DNA of 64,000 nt from Sipunculus nudus (taxonomy: Eukaryota > Annelida > Sipuncula > Golfingiida > Sipunculidae): contig CM049315.1 of assembly GCA_026874595.1 (NCBI GenBank), positions 79,252,065 through 79,316,064 of the forward strand, read 5' to 3'. The notes below the pieces were generated by a model. It did no database searches. It worked only from the letters and a program-made list of their open reading frames with translations, and was not told the origin of the DNA. Shown in pieces: positions 33,974 through 45,351 of this stretch; the first letter of the stretch is position 1, and every line of letters begins with the position of its first letter. Both the position numbers and the translations under genes were made by a program.

Positions 33974-36900
33974 ACTACCCTATACAAACAACCTGCCTAC
34001 CCACTAAGTACCCTACCCGATACTAACAAACTGCCTACCGACTCAGTACCCTACCCTAAAGGGACCTGCCTACCCACTATTTACCCTAGCCTAAAGGGAC
34101 CTGCCTACCCATAAAGTACCCTACCCTAAAGCGACCTGCCTTACCCACTAAGTACGTTACACTAAAGGGACCTGCCTACCCACTAAGTACCCTACCCTAA
34201 AGGGACCTACCTACCCACTAAGAACCCTACCCTAAAGGGACCTGCCTACCCACTAAGTACCCTACCGTAAAAGGGACTTGCCTACCGGCTATGTACCCTA
34301 CCCAAAAGGGACCTGCCTACCCACTATGTAACCTTCCCTAAAGGGACCTGCTTACCCACGAAGTACCCTAGCCTAAAGGGACCTGGCTACCGACTAAGTA
34401 CCCTAGCCTAAAGGGACCTGCCTTCCGACTAATTACCCTACCCTAAAGGGACCTGCCTACAGACTAAGTACCCTACCCTAAAGGGACCTGCCTACCCCCT
34501 AAGTACCCTACCCTAAAGGGACCTGCCTATTGACTAAGTTACATACCCTATAGGGACCTGCCTACCAGCTTAGTACCCTACCCTAAAGGGACATGCCTAC
34601 AGTCTTAGTACCCTACCCTAAAGGGACCTACCTACCCACTAAGTACCCAACCATAAAGGGAACTGCTTATGAACTAAGTACCCTACCCTAAAGGGACCTG
34701 CCTACAGACTAAGTACCCTACCCTAAAGGGACCTGCCTACCGACTAAGTACCCTAGCTAAAAGGGACCTGTCTACCGACTAAGTACCCTAGACTAAAAGG
34801 AACTGCCTACCCACTAAGTAGCCTACCCTTAAGGGACCTGCCTACCCACTAGGTACAGTACCCTAAAGGGACCTGCCTACCCACTAAGTACCCAAGCCTA
34901 AAGGGACCTGCCTACCGACAAAGTACCCTACCCTAAAGGGACCTGCCTTCCTACTAATTACCCTACCTTAAAGTTTCTCCAGGGTAGGGTTCTTAGCTTG
35001 TAGGCAGGTCCTTTAAGGTAGTGTACTGCCTGCCAACGAAGTACCCTGCCTTGGAGGACCTGCCTACCAACTAAGTTCCCTACCCTAGAGGACCGGCCTA
35101 CCCACTAAGTACCCTTCCCTAAAGGGACCTGCCTACCCACTATGTACCCTACCATAAAGGGACCTGCCTACCCACTTAGAACCCTACCCTAAAGGGACCT
35201 GCCTACCCACTAAGTACCTAGCCTAAAGGGACCTGACTACCCACTAAGTACCCTACCCTAAAGAGACCTCCCTATAGACTATCAGTACCCTACCCAAAAG
35301 GGACCTGCCTACCGACTAAGTACCCTAGCCTAAAGGGACCTGCCTACCAAATAAGTACCCTAGCCTAAAGGGACCTGCCTACCGACTAAGTACCCTAGCC
35401 AAAAGGGACCTGTCTACCGACTAAGTACCATAGCCTAAAAGGACCTGCCTGTCGACTAAGTACCGTATCCTAAAAGACCTACCTACCGACTTAGTACCCT
35501 AGCCTAAAGAGACCTGCCTACAGTCTAAGTACCCAAGCCTAATGGGACCTGCCTACCATTTACGTACACTAGCCTAAAGGGACCTGCCTCCCGACTAAGT
35601 ACCCTACCCTAAAGGGACCTGCCTAACGACTAAGTTCCCTAACCTAGAAAACCTGCCTACACACAAACTTCCCCTCACTAAAGGGACCTGCCTACCCACT
35701 AAGTACCCTACCGTAAACGGACTTGCCAACCCACTAAGAACCAAACCCTAAAGGGACCTGCTTTCCGACTAAGTACCCTACCCTAAAGGGACATGCCTAC
35801 AGACTTAGTACCCTACCCTAAAGGGACCTGCCTACCCATTAAGTACCCAACCCTAAAGGGACCTGCTTTCCGACTAAGTACCCTACCCAAAAGGGACCTG
35901 CATACCGATTAAGTGCCTTACCCTAAAGGGACATGCCTACTAAAGGGACCTGCCTACCCACTAAGTACCCTACCTTAGAGGACCTGCCTACCGACTATGT
36001 ACCCTACTCTAAAGGGACCTGGCTACCCACTATGTAACATACCGTAGAGGGACCTGCCTACCCACTAAGTACCCTAGCCTAAAGGGAACTGCCTACCCAC
36101 TAAGAACCCTAGCCTAAAGGGACCTGCCTACCCACTAAGTAACCCAGCCTAAAGGGACCTACCTACCCACTAAGTACCCAACCATAAAGGGACCTGCTTA
36201 CCAACTAAGTACTCTACCCTAAAGGGACCTGCCTACAGACTAGGTACCCTACCCTAATGGGACCTGCCTACCGACTAAGTACACTAGCTAAAAGGGACCT
36301 GCCTACCCACTAAGTACCCTGCCCTAAAGGGACCTGCCTACTGACAAAGTACCCTACCCTAAAGGGACCTGCCTACCTACTTATTCCCTACCTTAAAGTT
36401 CCTCCAGGGTAGGGTTCTTAGCTGGTAGGCAGGTCCTTTAAGGTAGTGTACTGCCTGCCAACGAAGTACCCTGCCTCAGAGGACCTGCCTACCAACTAAG
36501 TACCCTAGCCTCAATGGACCTGCCTACCCACTAAGTACCCTACCCTAAAGGGAACTGCCTACCGTCTAAGTACCCTACCTAAAAGGGACCTGTCTACCGA
36601 CTAAGTACCCTTGACTAAAAGGAACTGCCAACTCACTAAGTACCCTACCCTAAAGGGACCTGCCTACTGACTAAGTACCCTACCCTAAAGGGACCTGCCT
36701 TCCTACTAATTACCCTACCTTAAAGTTTCTCCAGGGTAGGGTTCTTAGCTTGTAGGCAGGTCCTTTAAGGTAGTGTACTGCCTGCCAACGAAGTACCCTG
36801 CCTTGGAGGACCTGCCTACCAACTAAGTTCCCTACCCTAGAGGACCGGCCTACCCACTAAGTACCCTTCCCTAAAGGGACCTGCCTACCCACTATGTACC

Positions 36901-37393
36901 CTACCATAAAGGGACCTGCCTACCGACTAAGTACCCTAGCCTATAGGGACCTGCCTACCGACTAAGTACCCTAGCCTAAAGGGACCTGCCTTCCGACTAA
37001 TTACCCTACCTTAATGTTCCTCCAGGTTAGGATACTTAGCAGGAAGGCAGGTCCTTTAGGGTAGGGTACTGCCTGCCGACGAAGTACCCTACCTTAGAGG
37101 ACCTACCTACCGACTAAGTTCACTACCCTAGAGCTCCTGCCTACACACCAACTACCCTTCCCTAAAGGGACCTGCCTACCCACTAAGTACCCTACCGTAA
37201 ACGGACTTGCCTACCGACTATGTACCCTAGTCTATAGTGACCTTCCTACCCACTAAGTACCCTAGCCTAAAGGGACCTGCCTACCCCACTCAGTACGCTA
37301 GCCTCAAGGGACCTGCCTACCAACTAAGTACCCAACCATAAAGGGACCTTCTTACCGACTAAGTACCCTACCCTAAGGTACCCTGTGGGTCTG
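33974..37393 (+). repeat. 35-bp satellite array, block 4
   Basis: Same satellite between C and D. It holds the junction of the 11,378-bp tandem duplication near 34,921. Left of the junction the sequence matches that right of E (45352 onward). Right of it the sequence matches 23,543 onward. Only one copy of the 1,752-bp unit is present here, against two in block 2. Confidence 0.96.
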
Positions 37394-37923
37394 ATGATAA
37401 AAACTCCATAATAAAAATGTGTGTATTTCTAACGATCTTTTTTTTCACATATGAAAACTTATAAACATTTACGCAGGCATTATTTATTTTATTGAACAAT
37501 TTTCACACAACACATGCGTATGGTTGCAAATGGTAATAAATCACAAAAAAATACAAGCAGTAAATGTTCAACACTAGAAATGAATGCATATGGTAGTAAA
37601 TAAAAAAATATGAGTAGCAAATGATCAACATTTGCATTTTGTTACATATGGTACTGTATTACTAAAGATATTGTACTAAATCACCCTAGGCATAACTAGC
37701 AAATATGTAAAATTGATAAAAAAAAGTTGTCTATAACTAAATATCAGTATTTTTAACGACCTTTATCACGAAAGAAAATGTATAAATAGGTATTTTCATC
37801 AGAATTTTTAGTTTCATCTAACATATTCCGCAGAAAACTTTCAAATGGTTTCAAATGATATTAAATCACTAAAGATATGGTACTAAATCACCAAAGACAT
37901 GAGTCGCAAATGGTCGTTACAGT

Positions 37924-38067
37924 TCATCTAGACTCTACCAAACCCTTCAAACCTTCGTCGTCTGACTGCAGGAATATTTGCATGATATCCTCCGTCCCCT
38001 TCTCGTCTTCGTATGTAAAAAAAAGTTCATCCTCATCGTCATCATCAGAGCAACAGTGCTTGAATGA
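37924..38067 (-). pseudogene. Acidic exon-like ORF, block D
   Basis: Same as the B copy, frame intact. Confidence 0.3.
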
Positions 38068-38123
38068 TTAGATTATGTTGCTATCAAGTTTGTGCGTCCG
38101 ATGCGTCATTGATCTGTTTCTGT

Positions 38124-38719
38124 TTGTGAAAATGTTTGCGACAGAAAATCTCTGATCCTGGACTGGCCGCCATATAGTACTTTGGGTGGGTCTGTTATTT
38201 GACGGGGATGGCACCAATCATCCCTTTCAATTTGAAAAAGATCTAGCATGTTCTTGTTGGGATATCTGGTGTGAATTAAAATCACCGATTTTGCTCTGGC
38301 AGCCATATTGCATTTCCACCAGGTCTGTAATTCGATAGGTCTGAAGCCCTCATAGGTACCAATCATACTGTGAATATGATGAAGATCAAGCATCTTCTTA
38401 TTGAGATATAGCACACAACAACAAAAATCACCGATTGTGCTCTGGCAGCCATATAGCAATTCCGACAAGTCTGTAATTCTGCAGGTCTGGAGCCCTGTTA
38501 GGTACCAACCATCCCAATGAATATGAGAAAGATGGCCAAATTGGAATACATACAGGTTTGTAATTCGAAAGGTCAAGATTCCTCATAGCTGCCAAACATC
38601 CCTGTGAATATTAGAATGATCTAGCTTGTTTTATTTGAGATATCATGCATGAAGAAAATCATCCATTGTGCTCTGTGAGCAAATATTGGAATACCAACCG
38701 GTCTGCAATTAAATAGATG
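38124..38719. repeat. Sub-repeats in block D
   Basis: Same unit structure and same deletion as block B. Confidence 0.75.
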
Positions 38720-38813
38720 GACTATTCAGACAACAAGACCAAGTCAAATTTGTATTGAGGAAACTTAAGTAAATATACAATGAGAGTGAAAGGAATAGGT
38801 ATACCATACATTA

Positions 38814-38954
38814 TCATTTCAGTCGGAAGTGTTTAATTTTTTTAATATCCATTGCCCAGGGCAGATCCACCTGGCACACAACAGGTTGGAATGATGCACT
38901 GCCTGCACCAAAACAGTTGAGGTCATACGCCCCCAGGAACGTGTATTCAGCGAC
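38814..38954 (-). pseudogene. Terminal-exon-like fragment, block D
   Basis: Identical in layout to the B copy, with the same substitutions. Confidence 0.4.
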
Positions 38955-38968
38955 CTGGAAGTAAAGAA

Positions 38969-39027
38969 AATGATGTAAGTATCGACTTGTGAGACAAAAT
39001 ATCTCTCAAGTCAATACTTACATCATT
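38969..39027. repeat. Right-edge foldback, block D
   Basis: Same sequence as the B foldback. Confidence 0.88.
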
Positions 39028-39063
39028 ATGTAAGCAGACAGGTTTCTTTCTACCAGTAGTCTG

Positions 39064-42000
39064 ACTACCCTATACTAACAAACTGCCTACCGACTAAGTA
39101 CCCTACCCTATACTAACAAACTGCCTACCGACTAAGTACCCTACCCTAAAGAAACCTGCCTACTGACTATGTACCCTACCGTAAATGGACCTGCCGACCC
39201 ACTATGTAACCTACCCTGAAGGGACCTGCCTACCAACTAAGTACCCTACCCTAAAGGGACCTGCCTACCCACTAAGTACCCTAGCCTAAAGGGACCTGCC
39301 TACCCACTGAGTACTCTAGCCTAAAAGGAACTGCCTACCCACTAAGTACTCTACCCTAAAGGGACCTGCCTACCCACTAAGTACCCTACCCTAAAGGGAC
39401 CTGCCTGCCCACTAAGTACCCTAGCCTAAAAGGACCTGCCTGCCGATTAAGTACCCTACCCTAAAGGGACCTGCCTGCCGACTAAGTACCCTACACTTAA
39501 GAGACCTGCCTACCGACTAAGTACCCTACCCTAAAGGGACCTGCCTTCCGACTAAGTACCCTACCCTAAAGGGACCTGCCTACCGACTAAGTACGCTACC
39601 CTAAAGGGACCTGCCTACCGACTAAGTACGCTACCCTAAAGGGACCTGCCTACCGACTAAGTACGCTACCCTAAAGGGACCTGCCTACCGACTAAGTACG
39701 CTACCCTAAAGGGACCTGCCTACCCACTAAGTACCCTGCCCTAAAGGGACCTGCCTACCGACTAAGTACCCTGCCCTAAAGGGACCTGCCTACCCACTAA
39801 GTACCCTGCCTTAGAGGGACCTGCCTACCCACTAAGTACCCTACCCTAAAGGGATCAGCCTACCCACTAAGTACCCTGCCTTAGAGGGACCTGCCTACCC
39901 ACTAAGTACCCTACCCTAAAGGGACCTGCCTACCCACTGAGTACCCTAGCCTAAAAGGACCTGCCTACCCACTAAGTACCCTACCCTAAAGGGACCTGCC
40001 TACCCACTAAGTACCCTACCCTAAAGGGACCTGCCTACCCAGTAAGTACCCTAGCCTAAATAGACCTGCCTGCCGACTAAGTACCCTGCCCTAAAGGGAC
40101 CTGCCTGCCGACTAAGTACCCTACCCTTAAGAGACCTGCCTACCGACTAAGTACCCTACCCTAAAGGGACCTGCCTACCGACTAAGTACCCTACCCTAAA
40201 GGGACCTGCCTACCGACTAAGTACCCTACCCTAAAGGGACCTGCCTACCGACTAAGTACGCTACCCTAAAGGGACCTGCCTACCGACTAAGTACGCTACC
40301 CTAAAGGGACCTGCCTACCGACTAAGTACGCTACCCTAAAGGGACCTGCCTACCGACTAAGTACGCTACCCTAAAGGGACCTGCCTACCCACTAAGTACC
40401 CTGCCCTAAAGGGACCTGCCTACCCACTAAGTACCCTGCTCAAAGGGACCTGCCTACCCACTATGTACCCTAGCCTTAAGGGAACTGCCTATCGTCTAAG
40501 TACCCTACCTAAAAGGGACCTGTCTACCGACTAAGTACCCTAGACTAAAAGGAACTGCCTACCCACTAAGTACCCTACTCTAAAGGGACCTGCCTACTGA
40601 CTAAGTACCCTACCCTAAAGGGACCTGCCTTCCTACTAATTACCCTACCTTAAAGTTCCTCCAGGGTAGGGTTCTTAGCTTGTAGGCAGGTCCTTTAAGG
40701 TAGTGTACTGCCTGCCAACGAAGTACCCTGCCATAGAGGACCTGCCTACCAACTAATTTCCCTACCCTAGAGGACCGGCCTACCCACTAAGTAACCTTCC
40801 CTAAAGGGACTTGCCTACCCACTAAGTACCCTACCATAAAGGGACCTGCCTACCGACTAAGTACCCTAGCCTATAGGGACCTGCCTACCGACTAAGTACC
40901 CTAGCCTAAAGGGACCTGTCTTCCGACTTATTACCCTACCTTAAAGTTCCTCCAGGTTAGGATACTTAGCAGGAAGGCAGGTCCTTTAGGGTAGGGTACT
41001 GCCTGCCGACGAAGTACCCTACCTTAGAGGACCTGCCTACCGACTAAGTTCACTACCCTAGAGCACCTGCCTACACACCAACTACCCTTCCCTAAAAGGG
41101 ACCTGCCTACCCACTAAGTACCCTACCGTAAACGGACTGGCCTACCGACTATGTACCCTAGTCTATAGGGACCTGCATACAAACTAAGAACGCTAGCCTC
41201 AAGGGACCTGCCTACCAACTAAGTACCCAACCATAAAGGGACCTGCTTACCGACTAATACCCTACCCTGAAGGGACCTGCCTACAGACTAAGTACCCTAC
41301 CCTAAAGGGACCTGCCTACCCACTAAGTACCCTACCGTAAAGTGACCTGCCTATTGAATAAGTTACATACCCTAAAGGGACCTGCCTACCAGCTAAGTAA
41401 CCTACCCTAAAGGGACCTGCATACCCACTAAGTAGCCTACCCTAAAGGGACCTGCCTACCCACTATGTACAGTACCCTAAAGGGACCTGCCTACCCACTA
41501 AGTACCCAAGCCTAAAGGGACCTGCCTTCCCATTAAGTACCCAACCCTAAAGGGACCTGCCTACCGACTAAGTACCCTACACTAAAGGGACCTGCCTACA
41601 GACTAAGTACAATACCCTAAAGGGACCTGCCTACCCACTAAGTATCCTACCGTTAAGGGACTTGCCTACCGACTATATACCCTATAGGGACCTGCCTATC
41701 GACTAAGTACCCTAGCCTAAAGGGACCTGCCTACCAAAATAACCCTAGCCTAAAGGGACCTGCCTACCGACTAAGTACCCTAGCCAAAAGGGACCTGTCT
41801 ACCGACTAAGTACCATAGCCTAAAAGGACCTGCCTGTCGACTAAGTACCGTAGCCTAAAGACCTACCTACCGACTTAGTACCCTAGCCTAAAGAGACCTG
41901 CCTACAGTCTAAGTACCCAAGCCTAATGGGACCTGCCTACCATTTACGTACACTAGCCTAAAGGGACCTGCCTCCCGACTAAGTACCCTACCCTTAGGGA

Positions 42001-43398
42001 CCTGCCTAACGACTCAGTTCCCTACCCTAGAAAACCTGCCTACACACTAACTACCCTTCACTAAAGGGAAATGCCTACCCACTAAGTACCCTACCGTAAA
42101 CGGACTTGCCAACCGAATATGTACTCTACCCTAAAGGGTGTCGCCTACCCACTAGGTACGATACCTTAAAGGGACCTGCCTACTCACTAAGTACCCTAGC
42201 CTAAAGGGACCTGCCTACCCACTAAGTACCAAACCCTATAGGGACCTGCTTTCCGACTAAGTACCCTACCCTAAAGGGACATGCCTACAGACTTAGTACC
42301 CTACCCTAAAGGGACCTGCCTACCGACTAAGTACCCTAGCTAAAAGGGACCTTTCTACCGACTAAGTACCCTAGACTAAAAGGAACTGCCTACCCACTAA
42401 GTACCCTCCCCTAAAGGGACCTGCCTACTGACTAAGTACCCTACCCTAAAGGGACCTGCTTACCAACTAAGTACCCTACCCTAAAGGGACCTGCCTACCG
42501 ACTAAGTACCCTACCTAAAAGGGACCTGTCTACCGACTAAGTAGGTTCCTCCAGGGTAGGATACTTAGCTGGTAGGCAGGTCCTTTAGGGTAGGGTACTG
42601 CCTGCCGACGACGTACCCTACTTTAGAGGACCTGCCTACCGACTAAGTTCCCTACCCTAGAGGACCTGCCTACACACGAACTACCCTTCCCTAAAGGGAC
42701 CTGCCTACCCACTTAGTACCCTACCATAAACGGACTTGCCTACCGACTATGTTCCATACCCTAAAGGGACCTGCCTAACCACTATGTCCCCTAGTCTAAA
42801 GGGACCTGCCTACCCACTAAGTTCCCTAGACTAAAGGGACCAGTCCACCCACTAAGTTCCCTAGCCTAAAGGGACCTGCCTACCCACTAAGTAACCCAGC
42901 CTAAAGGGACCTGCTTACCCACTAAGTACCCAAGCCTAAAGGGACCTGCCTACCCTCTGAGTACCCTACCCTAAAGGAACCTGCCTATTGACTAAGTACC
43001 CTACTCTAAATGGACCTGCCTACCGACTAAGTACCCTACCCTAAAGGGACCTGACTACCGACTAAGTTCCCTACGCTAAAGAGACCTGCATACCGACTAA
43101 GTTCCCTACCCAAAAGGGACCTGCCTACCGACTAAGTACCCTACCGTAGACGACCTGCCTACTGACTAAATACCCTACCCTAAAGGGACCTGCCTACCCA
43201 CTAAGTACCCTAGCCTAAAGGGACCTGCCTACCCACTAAGTACCCTAGCCTAAAGGGACCTGCCTACCCACAAAATACCCTACCCTAAGGGCACCTGCCT
43301 ACCCACTAAGTACCCTACCCTAGAGGACCTGCTTACCGACTAAGTACCCTACCCTAAAGGGACCTGCCTTCTGACTAAGTAACCTATACTAATGACCT
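39064..43398 (+). repeat. 35-bp satellite array, block 5
   Basis: Same satellite between D and E, a near-identical copy of 27685-32020. From 39,199 onward it is copied a third time at 55,097 onward. Confidence 0.96.
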
Positions 43399-43412
43399 CC
43401 CTGACTGCTTAA

Positions 43413-43490
43413 CTTTTTATGGAGAGGGTTACAGTCCACTGGTGCAGGTTGTGTCAGGAACTCTTGCTTAGGTAATTGCCAATTGTCCAT
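43413..43490 (-). pseudogene. First-exon-like fragment, donor lost, block E
   Basis: As in C but ending NPLHKK. The donor is TTAAGC. Confidence 0.38.
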
Positions 43491-44219
43491 AAATCCAGAA
43501 TGATTGTTGATAGGAACTCAAGTCTTGGTTTTCTCTGAAAAATCGGTAAGCAAATTTATTAGAAATTACAATTGGTCGGGGAAGATCCTCAGAGGGCCAA
43601 ACATATACTAAACTATATATGGTCAAAACGTAAACCTTTTATGATTTTTATATCGATATTAACCACCCCAGTAAATTAATGATAAAAACTCCATAATAAA
43701 AATGTGTGTATTTCTAACGATCTTTTTTTTCACATATGAAAACTTATAAACTTTTACGCAGGCATTATTTATTTTATTGAACACACAACACACACAACAC
43801 ACAACAGATGCGTATGGTTGCAAATGGTAATAAATCACAAAAAAATATAAGCAGAAAATGTTCAACACTAGAAATGATTGCATATTGTAGTAAATAAAAA
43901 AATATGAGTAGCAAATCATCAACATTTGCATTTTGTTACATATGGTACTGTATTACTAAAGATATTGTACTAAATCACCCTAGGCATAACTAGCAAATAT
44001 GTAAAATTGATAAAAAAAAAGTTGTCTATAACTAAAATATCAGTATTTTTAACGATCTTTATCACGAAAGAAAATGTATAAACAGGTATTTTCATCAGAA
44101 TTTTTAGTTTCATCTAACATATTCCACAGAAAACTTTCAAATGGTTTCAAATGATATTAAATCACTAAAGATATGGTACTAAATCACCAAAGACATGAGT
44201 CGCAAATGGTCGTTACAGT

Positions 44220-44346
44220 TCATCTAGACTCTACCAAACCCTTCAAACCTTCGTCGTCTGACTGCAGGAATATTTGCATGATATCCTCCGTATGTAAAAA
44301 AAAGTTCATCCTCATCGTCATCATCAGAGCAACAGTGCTTGAATGA
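44220..44346 (-). pseudogene. Acidic ORF broken by a 17-bp deletion, block E
   Basis: Carries the C-type 17-bp deletion and frameshift. Confidence 0.35.
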
Positions 44347-44397
44347 TTAGATTGTTGCTATCAAGTTTGTGCGTCCGATGCGTCATTGATCTGTTTC

Positions 44398-45008
44398 TGT
44401 TTGTGAAAATGTTTGCGACAGAAAATCTCTGATCCTGGACTGGCCGCCATATAGTACTTTGGGTGGGTCTGTTATTTGACGGGGATGGCACCAATCATCC
44501 CTTTCAATTTGAGAAAGATCAAGCATGTTCTTGTTGGGATATCTGGTGTGAATTAAAATCACCGATTTTGCTCTGGCAGCCATATTGCATTTCCACCAGG
44601 TCTGTAATTCGATAGGTCTGGAGCCCTATTAGGTACCAACCATCCCTGTGAATATGAGAAAGATCAAGCACGTTCTTATAAAGATATTTCGTGCCAAATA
44701 AAACCGGAATACCTAGAGGGAGTGTCATTCGATATGTCTGGAGCCCTGTGGATATGAGAAAAATCAAGCATGTTCTTTTTAAGATATCGAGGGTGTAAGA
44801 AAATCACCAGTTGTTCACTGGTGGCCAAATTGGAATACATACAGGTTTGTAATTCGAAAGGTCAAGATTCCTCATAGCTGCCAATTATCCCTGTGAATAT
44901 TAGAATGATCTAGCTTGTTTTAGTTGAGATATCATGCATGAAGAAAAATCATCCATGGTGGTCTGTGAGCAATATTGGAATTCCAAGCGGTCTGCAATTA
45001 AATAGATG
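44398..45008. repeat. Sub-repeats in block E
   Basis: Same unit structure as block C. Confidence 0.75.
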
Positions 45009-45102
45009 GACTATTCAAAAAACAAGACCAAGTCAAATTTCTATTGAGGAAACTTTAGTAAATATACTAGGAGAGTGAAAGGAATAGATATACCATACAT
45101 TA

Positions 45103-45243
45103 TCATTTCAGTCGGAAGTGTTTAATTTTTTTAATATCCATTGGCCAGAGCAGATCCAACTGGCACACATCAGGTTGGAATGATGCAATGCCTGCACCAA
45201 AACAGTTGAGGTCATACGCCTCCAGGAACGGGTATTCAGCAAC
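45103..45243 (-). pseudogene. Terminal-exon-like fragment, block E
   Basis: 46 codons plus stop, beginning VAEYPFLEAYDLNC; otherwise as in C. Confidence 0.42.
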
Positions 45244-45257
45244 CTGGAAATAAAGAA

Positions 45258-45315
45258 AATGATGTAAGTATAGATTGTGAGACAAATTATCTCACAAGTC
45301 AATACTTACATCATT
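45258..45315. repeat. Right-edge foldback, block E
   Basis: Left arm has the one-base loss seen in C; the right arm keeps AAGTCAATAC as in A. Confidence 0.86.
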
Positions 45316-45351
45316 ATGTAAGCAGACAGGTTTCTTTCTACCTGTAGTCTG

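Larger units (their letters stand above)
37394..39063. other. Non-satellite block D (copy of B)
   Basis: Near-identical to B at an offset of 11,379, with the same left truncation and the same internal deletion. One visible difference is GATCTAGCATG near 38,241, against GATCAAGCATG in B. Confidence 0.9.
43399..45351. other. Non-satellite block E (copy of C)
   Basis: Near-identical to C at an offset of 11,378. Small differences include GGAGAGGGTTACAG at the left edge (GGAGAGAGTTACAG in C) and CAGCAACCTGG at the right (CAGCAATCTGG in C). Confidence 0.9.

Noticed and set aside
45108-45302. 64-codon minus-strand ORF beside the exon-like fragment (also 61006-61200)
   Set aside because: It overlaps the VAEYPF frame out of register and exists only in E and F.
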